Shown one piece after another: positions 1 through 5,962 of a stretch of 5,962 nt of DNA; the stretch's first letter is position 1, and each line of letters opens with the position of its first letter. The position numbers and the translations under genes are program-made. Under the pieces are notes generated by a model. It was not told the origin of the DNA and searched no databases. It worked only from the letters and a program-made list of their open reading frames with translations. The stretch is taken from assembly GCA_902782965.1 (NCBI GenBank), contig CACZPG010000291.1:1-5962 (forward strand), written 5' to 3'. The DNA comes from an uncultured Lachnospiraceae bacterium (GTDB lineage: Bacteria; Bacillota; Clostridia; Lachnospirales; Lachnospiraceae).

Positions 1-1
1 A

Positions 2-142
2 ATTCTTGTTCCGAAATTAAAAGACAGCGATACTCCCATAGAAGAAAACAGAGTAAATAGTGTTATGAGTAAGCATAGTGGTATTCATTGGAACAGAGAA
101 TTTAATCACACAATTAACAAAATTAAGAAAATTTCTACTTGA
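2..142 (+). CDS. Possible 3' end of an unidentified upstream gene (partial)
   Basis: One forward frame stays open from the window edge for 46 codons and ends at a TGA at 140-142; the other two forward frames hit stops early (TAG at 58-60, TAA at 18-20). The predicted tail is hydrophilic and lysine-rich near its end (final residues NKIKKIST), with no motif, membrane segment or family signature I recognise. In DNA this AT-rich an open run of this length could arise by chance, so coding status is uncertain. Its stop codon overlaps the -35 box of the downstream promoter, which would be a natural gene boundary. There is no terminator directly after it other than the one at 213-247, so that terminator could also end this gene's transcript. 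Confidence 0.35.
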   Translation: MLVPKLKDSDTPIEENRVNSVMSKHSGIHWNREFNHTINKIKKIST

Positions 143-166
143 CTTTTAAAAATAAAGTAATATACT
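139..166 (+). promoter_or_regulatory. Sigma-A (sigma-70) type promoter of the gltBD operon
   Basis: The -35 box is TTGACT (139-144) and the -10 box is TATACT (161-166), each one mismatch from consensus, separated by 16 bases that are almost all A/T. The DNA just upstream (about 110-135) is A/T-tract rich and could serve as an UP element. Transcription would start near 172-174, giving an untranslated leader of about 128 bases before gltB. No better promoter is visible between the terminator at 213-247 and the gltB start, so this is the most likely source of the operon transcript. I see no extended -10 TGn and no clear operator dyad overlapping the boxes. Confidence 0.75.
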
Positions 167-204
167 AATAGTAGTTTTCAAAAGTAATTTAATATATGAT
201 ATGA

Positions 205-221
205 CAAGCAATGGCGCTTTG
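205..221 (+). promoter_or_regulatory. ANTAR-type antiterminator hairpin candidate (hexaloop), overlapping the terminator
   Basis: AAGC (206-209) pairs with GCTT (216-219) around a six-base loop AATGGC (210-215); C205 can also pair with G221 if U220 is bulged. The loop has A at position 1 and G at position 4, the two bases that define sites for ANTAR-domain antiterminators (the NasR, AmiR, EutV and NitR group). The loop's last bases and the 3' arm fall inside the 5' arm of the terminator (213-224), so both structures cannot form at once; this is the arrangement of the second (P2) hairpin in ANTAR leaders. Such sites normally have a first similar hairpin (P1) just upstream, and I could not find a convincing one in 173-204. 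The 4-bp stem is short, so this could be coincidence. Confidence 0.45.
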
Positions 222-247
222 AACTTCGGTTCAGAGCGCCTTTTTCT
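213..247 (+). terminator. Intrinsic terminator in the gltB leader (probable attenuator)
   Basis: GGCGCTTTGAAC (213-224) pairs with GTTCAGAGCGCC (229-240) in an unbroken 12-bp stem containing a single G-U pair. The loop is TTCG closed by C-G, an exceptionally stable RNA tetraloop. Five T residues follow (241-245), then CT. This is a textbook Rho-independent terminator. It lies after the promoter and before gltB on the same strand, so transcripts from that promoter would stop at about 245-247 as a leader RNA of roughly 75 bases unless the hairpin is prevented. Its alternative role as the terminator of the possible upstream gene is not excluded, but it would still stand in the path of gltB transcription. 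Confidence 0.9.
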
Positions 248-279
248 ATGCCTTTTCGTCGTTTTTAAAGGCATAGAAA
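243..279 (+). repeat. Second inverted repeat between terminator and gltB ribosome binding site
   Basis: Bases 243-255 (TTTCTATGCCTTT) are perfectly complementary to 267-279 (AAAGGCATAGAAA), giving a 13-bp stem with an 11-base T-rich loop. The 5' arm starts inside the T-run of the terminator. No T-run follows the 3' arm, so it is not itself a good intrinsic terminator. It would form only in transcripts that read through the attenuator and it ends 8 bases before the Shine-Dalgarno sequence. It may protect the 5' end of the mRNA, place the ribosome binding site in single-stranded RNA, or be a protein-binding dyad in DNA; the sequence does not decide between these. Confidence 0.6.
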
Positions 280-287
280 TGCAAGTT

Positions 288-294
288 GAGGAGG
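288..294 (+). promoter_or_regulatory. gltB ribosome binding site
   Basis: GAGGAGG lies 6 bases before the ATG at 301, an ideal Shine-Dalgarno match and spacing. It settles the start of gltB: the in-frame TTG at 286 overlaps this site and cannot be its start codon. Confidence 0.9.
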
Positions 295-300
295 AACACA

Positions 301-3300
301 ATGAATACTGAAATTGAAGAATTAAGAAGGAATGGTTTGTACGATGCATCATTTGAACATGATAACTGTGGTATCGGTGCAATAATTCAGATAGATGGTA
401 AGAAGAGTCATAAGCTGGTTGCTGATGCACTCTCAATCGTTGAGAATCTGGAACACCGTGCAGGTAAAGATGCAGAGGGAAAGACCGGTGATGGTGTCGG
501 AATTCTTACACAGATACCATATAAGTTCTTTAGAAAAATCATGGGTAAGCAGGGAGTTGAACTTCCGGATGCTGCTGCAGCGGATTCTTCAGTTGACAGA
601 CCTTATGGTGTAGGTATGTTTTTCTTCCCTCAGGATGATCTGGAGAGAAAACAGTCCAAAAATATGTTTGAGACAATCGTAAGAAAGAGTAGTCTGACTA
701 TCCTTGGATGGAGACAGGTCAGCATCAATCCAAATGTACTTGGAAGTAAAGCAAGAGAATGCATGCCTGTTATCGAACAGGTATTTATCAGCAGACCTGA
801 GGGACTTACAGATCTTGAGTTCGATCGTCTCCTTTATATAATCAGAAGAGAGTTTGAACAGTGTAGTGTTAATACCTACGTTCCGTCTCTTTCCTGCAGA
901 ACAATAGTATACAAGGGTATGTTTCTGGTTGGACAGCTGAGAACCTTCTTCCTGGATCTTATGGATGAAGACTATGAATCAGCCATTGCCATGGTACACT
1001 CGAGATTCTCAACTAATACTAGTCCGAGCTGGAACAGGGCTCATCCTAACAGACTCATGGTTCATAACGGTGAGATCAATACTATAAAAGGAAATGCAGA
1101 CAAGATGCTTGCCCGCGAAGAAACCATGCACACAGATATTCTCTCTGATGAGGATATGACCAAGGTGCTTCCGGTTATTTCATCAAGCGGTTCCGATTCA
1201 GCAATGCTGGATAATACTCTTGAATTCCTTATGATGAGTGGAATGGATCTTCCTCTTGCAGCAAGTATTCTTATTCCGGAGCCTTGGGCTCATAATGATA
1301 CACTTTCCCAGGAGGAAAGAGATTTCTATCAGTATTATGCAACTATGATGGAACCATGGGATGGTCCTGCATCAATTCTTTTCTCTGATGGTGACGTGAT
1401 GGGTGCTATCCTTGACCGTAACGGACTTCGTCCTTCCAGATATGTAGTTATGGATGACGGACGTCTTATTCTGTCCTCTGAGGTGGGTGTTCTTCCGCTG
1501 GATGAGAGTCATATAGTTAAGAAGGACAGACTCTATCCCGGCAAGATGCTTCTTGTGGATACTAAAGAAAGCAGAATATATCTTGATAAAGAGATCAAGG
1601 AGAAATATGCTCACAGGAATCCGTTCGGTGAGTGGCTGGATATGAGTCTTCTTGAATTAAAGAATATTAAGATTCCTAATGAGAAGGTTCCTGAAATTTC
1701 AGGAGAAGAAAGACAGAAGCTGCAGAAGGCTTTCGGTTATACCTATGAGAATTATCATGAGGGTATTCTGAATATGGCTCTGAATGCAACCGAGCAGATA
1801 GGCTCAATGGGTGTAGATACTCCTATAGCCGCATTATCATCAGAGTTCCAGCCGTTATTCTATTATTTCAAACAGCTGTTTGCACAGGTTACAAATCCGC
1901 CTATTGATGCAGAACGTGAGAAGATCGTTACCTCCAGAAGCGTTTATGTTGGAAAGAATGGAAATCTGCTGGAGGAAAGACCTGAGAACTGCCACGTGCT
2001 GAAGATTCATAATCCTATCCTTACTGATCTGGATATGCTGAAGATTAAGAGTCTTGATGGAAGTGGCGCTCATGGCAGGGCTTCAGTGGAGAATGGTTCC
2101 GGTATTAAGTCTGCTGTTGTTTCGCTTCTCTATTACAAGAGTACACCTCTTAAGAGAGTGCTTTCACATTTGTTCGTAGAAGTAGACAAGGCATATCGTC
2201 AGGGTGCAAGTGTACTTATACTGTCAGACAGAGGTGTGGATGAGAATCATGTGGCAATTCCTTCTCTTCTTGCAGTTGCAGCTGTTCATAAGCATCTGGT
2301 AGAGACCAGAAAGTGTACTGCAATGTCGCTTATTCTGGAATCCGGAGAACCACGTGAAGTACACCATTTCGCAACACTTCTTGGTTATGGTGCTTCAGCT
2401 GTTAATCCATATCTGGCGCATGCAACAATAAGTGAACTGATAGAGGACGGACTTCTGGATAAGGATTATTATGCAGCAGTAGAGGATTATGATCAGGCAG
2501 TACTCAGCGGTATTGTCAAGATTGCATCCAAAATGGGTATATCAACCATCAAGTCCTATCAGGGCAGCAAAATGTTTGAGGCTATAGGTATATCCGAAGA
2601 GGTTATAAATGAATATTTCACAGGAACCGTCAGCAGAGTAGGTGGTATCACTCTGGATGATATTGAGAAGGCGGCAGATTCACAGCATAGTAAAGCCTTC
2701 GATCCTCTGGGACTTCCTGTAAATCTGGAGCTTACGGCAGTAGGAAGGCATAAGTTCCGTGCTCAGGGCGAGAATCACAGATATAATCCTCAGACTATAC
2801 ATATGCTTCAGCTTTCAACCAGAGAGGGTAACTTCGAAAAATTCAAGGAATATACCCAGATGGTTGATTCTGAGAAGACAGGTTACCTCAGAAGTCTTAT
2901 GGACTTTAACTTCCCTGAAGAAGGAATCCCAATTGACGAGGTTGAGAGTGAAGAATCCATTATGATGAGATTTAAGACTGGTGCAATGTCTTATGGTTCT
3001 ATATCTGAGGAGGCTCATCAGACTCTTGCAATTGCTATGAATCATATCCATGGTAAATCCAATAGTGGTGAAGGTGGAGAGAGCGACGAGAGAATAGCGT
3101 CAGCCGGAACAGATAATGACAGAAGCTCTGCAATTAAGCAGGTGGCCAGTGGTCGTTTCGGTGTAACCAGCAAATATCTTGTTAGCGCAAGAGAGATACA
3201 GATTAAGATGGCACAGGGAGCAAAGCCGGGTGAAGGAGGACATCTTCCGGGCAAGAAGGTTTATCCATGGATTGCTAAGACCAGACATTCAACTCCGGGT

Positions 3301-4947
3301 GTAAGTCTTATATCACCACCACCTCATCATGATATTTATTCTATAGAGGATCTGGCTCAGCTTATCTATGACCTGAAGTGTGCCAACAATAAGGCAAGGA
3401 TATCAGTTAAACTTGTTTCGGAAGCAGGTGTAGGTACGGTTGCAGCAGGTGTTGCAAAGGCCGGAGCACAGGTAATACTTGTATCAGGCTATGATGGCGG
3501 AACCGGAGCAGCTCCTCTCAGTTCTATCCACAATGCCGGTCTTCCATGGGAAATGGGACTGGCTGAGACTCATCAGACTCTTCTTTCAAATGGTCTGAGA
3601 GATCAGGTGGTTATCGAGACAGATGGTAAGCTTATGAGCGGAAGAGACGTGGCTATCGCAGCTATTCTCGGAGCAGAGGAATTCGGATTCGCAACAGCTC
3701 CACTGGTAACTATGGGCTGTGTAATGATGAGAGTGTGTCAGAACGACACCTGTCCTATGGGTGTTGCTACCCAGAGCCCTGAACTCAGAAAGAGATTCAG
3801 AGGCAAGCCGGAATATGTTGAGAATTTCATGTACTTTATCGCAAGAGAATTGCGTGAATATATGGCAAGACTCGGAGTAAGAAGCATAAGTGAACTGGTG
3901 GGAAGAACTGATCTGCTCAGAGTTAAAGAGGGACTTAAGGATTCTGAAGCAGAACTGGATCTGAAACAGATACTTGTAGATATGTCCGGTATAGACAGAA
4001 ATATTCAGACCTTCCATGCTGAGAAGGCATATGATTTCAAACTTGAAGATACTAAGGATGAAAGAATCCTTCTGAAGAATAATGCTGTTCAGTCTATTCT
4101 TGCAGGCAGCATAGAGGCTGGTGCTGAAGAAGGTTCGGTTCAGATTAGTTCGGATAATGAGATCAGTATCAACGTTACAAATACAGATCGTACCTTCGGA
4201 ACACTTCTTGGTGCGGAGATAACAAGGAATTATCCTGAAGGTCTGCCGGAGGATACATTTGTCATTAACTGTACAGGAGCGGGCGGACAGAGCTTCGGAG
4301 CATTTATCCCGGCGGGTCTTACCCTTAATCTTGTGGGCGACAGTAATGATTATTTCGGCAAGGGACTTTCCGGTGGTAAGCTGTTAGTTCATGCCCCTGA
4401 AAATGCAGGCTATGATGCTGAGGAGAATATTATCATCGGTAATGTTGCACTCTATGGTGCTACCTCCGGTGAGGCATATATCGCAGGTGTTGCCGGAGAA
4501 AGATTCTGTGTAAGAAATTCCGGAGCTTCAGCAGTTGTTGAAGGCGTAGGCGAGCATGGCTGTGAATATATGACAGGGGGATGCGCTGTAATACTTGGAC
4601 CTACAGGTAAGAATTTTGCTGCCGGAATGAGCGGTGGAATCGCTTATGTTCTGGATGAAGAGAATACCCTCTACAAAAATCTGAATAAACAGCTGGTTCT
4701 TATGGAGAAGATTGAATCTAAGAATGACAAAGAGAAGCTTAGGGACATGATCGAAAAACATGTGAAGTATACCGGCTCGGAGAAAGGTAAGAGAATCCTG
4801 GAAAGCTTCGATGAATATGTGGGTAAATTCAAGAAGATTATTCCGAACGATTATAAAGAAATACTTCACCTGACAGCTCAGTATGAAGAACAGGGAATGT
4901 CGCATGAACAGGCACAGATAGAGGCCTTCACAGAACTGGTCGGATAA
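301..4947 (+). CDS. gltB: Glutamate synthase (NADPH) large subunit, GOGAT alpha
   Basis: The 1548-residue product catalyses reductive transfer of the glutamine amide nitrogen to 2-oxoglutarate, yielding two glutamates, in the cytoplasm with GltD. A 22-residue propeptide precedes Cys23 (DNCGIG), the N-terminal nucleophile of class II amidotransferases after processing. That domain continues with Arg235 (HSRFSTNT) and Asn256-Gly257 (HNGEINT). The central domain includes QVTNPPID (529-536). The FMN synthase domain has GAMSYGS (about 894-900), GEGGE (923-927), KPGEGGHLPG (975-984) and GGTGAAPLSS (from 1066). Cys1140, Cys1146 and Cys1151 have the C-x5-C-x4-C spacing of the 3Fe-4S ligands. The C-terminal glycine-rich beta-helix (GXGXG) domain spans roughly 1320-1450. 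Length is slightly above the about 1500 typical of the family and all key residues are present, so the enzyme should be active. The gene is called gltA in Bacillus. Expression probably depends on the attenuator upstream. Confidence 0.97.
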   Translation: MNTEIEELRRNGLYDASFEHDNCGIGAIIQIDGKKSHKLVADALSIVENLEHRAGKDAEGKTGDGVGILTQIPYKFFRKIMGKQGVELPDAAAADSSVDRPYGVGMFFFPQDDLERKQSKNMFETIVRKSSLTILGWRQVSINPNVLGSKARECMPVIEQVFISRPEGLTDLEFDRLLYIIRREFEQCSVNTYVPSLSCRTIVYKGMFLVGQLRTFFLDLMDEDYESAIAMVHSRFSTNTSPSWNRAHPNRLMVHNGEINTIKGNADKMLAREETMHTDILSDEDMTKVLPVISSSGSDSAMLDNTLEFLMMSGMDLPLAASILIPEPWAHNDTLSQEERDFYQYYATMMEPWDGPASILFSDGDVMGAILDRNGLRPSRYVVMDDGRLILSSEVGVLPLDESHIVKKDRLYPGKMLLVDTKESRIYLDKEIKEKYAHRNPFGEWLDMSLLELKNIKIPNEKVPEISGEERQKLQKAFGYTYENYHEGILNMALNATEQIGSMGVDTPIAALSSEFQPLFYYFKQLFAQVTNPPIDAEREKIVTSRSVYVGKNGNLLEERPENCHVLKIHNPILTDLDMLKIKSLDGSGAHGRASVENGSGIKSAVVSLLYYKSTPLKRVLSHLFVEVDKAYRQGASVLILSDRGVDENHVAIPSLLAVAAVHKHLVETRKCTAMSLILESGEPREVHHFATLLGYGASAVNPYLAHATISELIEDGLLDKDYYAAVEDYDQAVLSGIVKIASKMGISTIKSYQGSKMFEAIGISEEVINEYFTGTVSRVGGITLDDIEKAADSQHSKAFDPLGLPVNLELTAVGRHKFRAQGENHRYNPQTIHMLQLSTREGNFEKFKEYTQMVDSEKTGYLRSLMDFNFPEEGIPIDEVESEESIMMRFKTGAMSYGSISEEAHQTLAIAMNHIHGKSNSGEGGESDERIASAGTDNDRSSAIKQVASGRFGVTSKYLVSAREIQIKMAQGAKPGEGGHLPGKKVYPWIAKTRHSTPGVSLISPPPHHDIYSIEDLAQLIYDLKCANNKARISVKLVSEAGVGTVAAGVAKAGAQVILVSGYDGGTGAAPLSSIHNAGLPWEMGLAETHQTLLSNGLRDQVVIETDGKLMSGRDVAIAAILGAEEFGFATAPLVTMGCVMMRVCQNDTCPMGVATQSPELRKRFRGKPEYVENFMYFIARELREYMARLGVRSISELVGRTDLLRVKEGLKDSEAELDLKQILVDMSGIDRNIQTFHAEKAYDFKLEDTKDERILLKNNAVQSILAGSIEAGAEEGSVQISSDNEISINVTNTDRTFGTLLGAEITRNYPEGLPEDTFVINCTGAGGQSFGAFIPAGLTLNLVGDSNDYFGKGLSGGKLLVHAPENAGYDAEENIIIGNVALYGATSGEAYIAGVAGERFCVRNSGASAVVEGVGEHGCEYMTGGCAVILGPTGKNFAAGMSGGIAYVLDEENTLYKNLNKQLVLMEKIESKNDKEKLRDMIEKHVKYTGSEKGKRILESFDEYVGKFKKIIPNDYKEILHLTAQYEEQGMSHEQAQIEAFTELVG

Positions 4948-4962
4948 ATATTATAGAAGAAA

Positions 4963-4967
4963 AAGGA
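4963..4967 (+). promoter_or_regulatory. gltD ribosome binding site
   Basis: AAGGA lies 7 bases before the ATG at 4975 but only 1 base before the in-frame ATG at 4969. The spacing therefore favours 4975 as the start, which also gives the usual GltD beginning (MGNIKGFLEFER). The 27-base gap after gltB contains no terminator or promoter. Confidence 0.75.
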
Positions 4968-4974
4968 AATGTAT

Positions 4975-5962
4975 ATGGGTAATATAAAAGGATTTTTGGA
5001 ATTTGAGAGACTTGATGCGCCGGTAGTACCTGAGAAGGAACGTATTTGCGGTTTCGATGAGTTTCATGGGAGACTCTCCCAGGAGGAACAACAGAAACAG
5101 GCGGCACGCTGTATGAATTGCGGCGTTCCGTTCTGTCAGGCCGGTATGATGATAGCGGGGATGGCTTCAGGCTGTCCTCTGCATAATCTGGTTCCTGAAT
5201 TAAATGAACTTGGAGCTACCGGTAATCTGGAACTGGCCTACAGAAGGCTGTCTATTACACATAGTTTCCCTGATTTTACTTCGCGTGTATGTCCGGCGCT
5301 CTGCGAGAAAGCGTGTACCTGTGGATATCATCAGGAGGCTGTTTCCACCAAAGAGAATGAGAAGGCGATTATTGAGTATGCCTTCGAACATGGTCTGGTA
5401 GAGGAAGTGGTTCCGGAAGTAAGAACAGGGAAAAAGGTTGCAGTTGTCGGAAGCGGTCCTTCAGGGCTTGCAGCTGCCCAGCTGTTAAATTCCCGTGGTC
5501 ACTTGGTTACGGTCTTTGAAAGAAATGATCGTATCGGTGGCCTGCTTCGCTATGGAATTCCTAATATGAAGCTGGATAAGGCTGTTATAGACAGGCGTAT
5601 AAAGCTTATGGAGGAAGCCGGAATAGAGTTCAGAACCAGTGTAAATGTATGCGGAAGCAAGAAAACTGATTCTGAGGGACCTAAGGCGAAGTTTACAGAT
5701 AAGGTGAAATATATCTCTGCAGATAAACTGAAGGAAGAGTATGATGCAGTAATCCTGTGTTGTGGTGCCTCTAATCCAAGGGATATCAAGGCTCCGGGAA
5801 GAGATGCGAAGGGGATTTATTTTGCAGTGGATTTCTTAGGCAGGGTTACCAAGACACTTCTTGACAGCGACTTCGATCTGGTAAGTGAGCTGAAAGCTAA
5901 TACAGACGCAGCCAAAGAAACTCGAAAGGGCGGCGCTAAAAGCTCTAAATACGAAGTGATTA
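4975..5962 (+). CDS. gltD: Glutamate synthase (NADPH) small subunit, GOGAT beta (3' truncated by window)
   Basis: This subunit oxidises NADPH through FAD and passes electrons via iron-sulfur clusters to the FMN of GltB. The 329 visible residues open with MGNIKGFLEFER, then a cysteine-rich domain: Cys46, Cys49, Cys54 and Cys67, followed by Cys106, Cys110 and Cys114 (VCPALCEKAC), with an extra Cys116. The 12-residue gap between Cys54 and Cys67 is longer than in the E. coli form and is, as I recall, usual for Gram-positive GltD. The FAD dinucleotide fold has GSGPSG (159-164), an acidic Glu182 at the end of the second strand, and GGLLRYGIPNMKLDK (188-202). GASNPRDIKAPGRDAKGIYFAVDFL (about 263-287) is strongly family-like. 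Two stretches, about 224-243 and 300-327, look like insertions. The NADPH-binding glycine motif is not reached before the window ends. It is co-transcribed with gltB. Confidence 0.95.
   Translation, partial: MGNIKGFLEFERLDAPVVPEKERICGFDEFHGRLSQEEQQKQAARCMNCGVPFCQAGMMIAGMASGCPLHNLVPELNELGATGNLELAYRRLSITHSFPDFTSRVCPALCEKACTCGYHQEAVSTKENEKAIIEYAFEHGLVEEVVPEVRTGKKVAVVGSGPSGLAAAQLLNSRGHLVTVFERNDRIGGLLRYGIPNMKLDKAVIDRRIKLMEEAGIEFRTSVNVCGSKKTDSEGPKAKFTDKVKYISADKLKEEYDAVILCCGASNPRDIKAPGRDAKGIYFAVDFLGRVTKTLLDSDFDLVSELKANTDAAKETRKGGAKSSKYEVI

Noticed and set aside
173..247. T-box or glutamine riboswitch as the sensor for the attenuator
   Set aside because: Only about 40 bases separate the expected start from the terminator, too few for a T-box, and no T-box core motif is present. 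I could not match the glutamine riboswitch folds either.
286..300. In-frame TTG upstream start that would add five residues to GltB
   Set aside because: It lies inside the Shine-Dalgarno sequence GAGGAGG (288-294), which is perfectly spaced for the ATG at 301; no ribosome binding site precedes 286.
201..311. 36-codon ORF in the leader, overlapping the gltB start, as a possible leader peptide
   Set aside because: No Shine-Dalgarno sequence precedes its ATG, it spans both hairpins, and it has no run of regulatory codons (no repeated Glu or Gln cluster early on). The even shorter ORFs at 196 and 211 also lack ribosome binding sites.
3586..4017. 143-codon reverse-strand ORF within gltB
   Set aside because: It is antisense to the FMN and iron-sulfur region of gltB, has no recognisable protein character or ribosome binding site, and is explained by codon bias of the sense gene. 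The same applies to the other reverse-strand ORFs, including 4528-4905 and 5550-5789.
4969..4974. Alternative gltD start at the in-frame ATG two codons upstream
   Set aside because: It would sit 1 base after the AAGGA ribosome binding site, too close for initiation; the ATG at 4975 has 7-base spacing and matches the family's N-terminus.
301..5962. A novel multi-gene system or mobile element in the window
   Set aside because: Both genes are intact, standard GOGAT subunits in the usual order; there are no transposase, integrase, toxin, defence or repeat-array signals. Novelty, if any, is in the leader.

Overview
This window holds the glutamate synthase (GOGAT) locus of a low-to-mid GC bacterium: a complete gltB (large subunit, 1548 aa), the first 329 codons of gltD (small subunit, cut off by the window edge), and a short structured 5' leader. 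The coding style (frequent AGA, ATA and CTT codons, strong AGGAGG-type ribosome binding site, AT-rich intergenic DNA with a consensus-like housekeeping promoter) and the protein wording suggest a clostridial Bacillota member, most likely a Lachnospiraceae relative. That placement is inference, not something the sequence proves.

Layout: bases 2-142 are an open frame that may be the 3' tail of an unidentified upstream gene. Bases 139-166 are a sigma-A type promoter whose -35 box overlaps that tail's stop codon. About 40 bases after the expected transcription start lies a near-perfect intrinsic terminator (213-247: 12-bp stem, TTCG tetraloop, T-run), which sits upstream of gltB and so should act as an attenuator. 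Overlapping its 5' arm is a small hairpin (206-219) with a six-base loop that has A at position 1 and G at position 4, the hallmark of the RNA sites bound by ANTAR-family antiterminators. A further 13-bp inverted repeat (243-279) lies between the terminator and the gltB ribosome binding site. gltB runs 301-4947 and gltD starts at 4975 after a 27-base gap, so the two are surely one operon.

How it works together: GltB releases ammonia from glutamine in its N-terminal amidotransferase domain and channels it to an FMN site where 2-oxoglutarate is converted to glutamate. GltD takes electrons from NADPH through FAD and iron-sulfur clusters and passes them to GltB. The leader suggests that transcription starts freely but reaches gltBD only when the terminator is disarmed, plausibly by a nitrogen-responsive ANTAR protein encoded elsewhere. 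The enzymes are ordinary; the leader is the part of this window most worth a second look. No mobile element, CRISPR array, tRNA or rRNA was seen.
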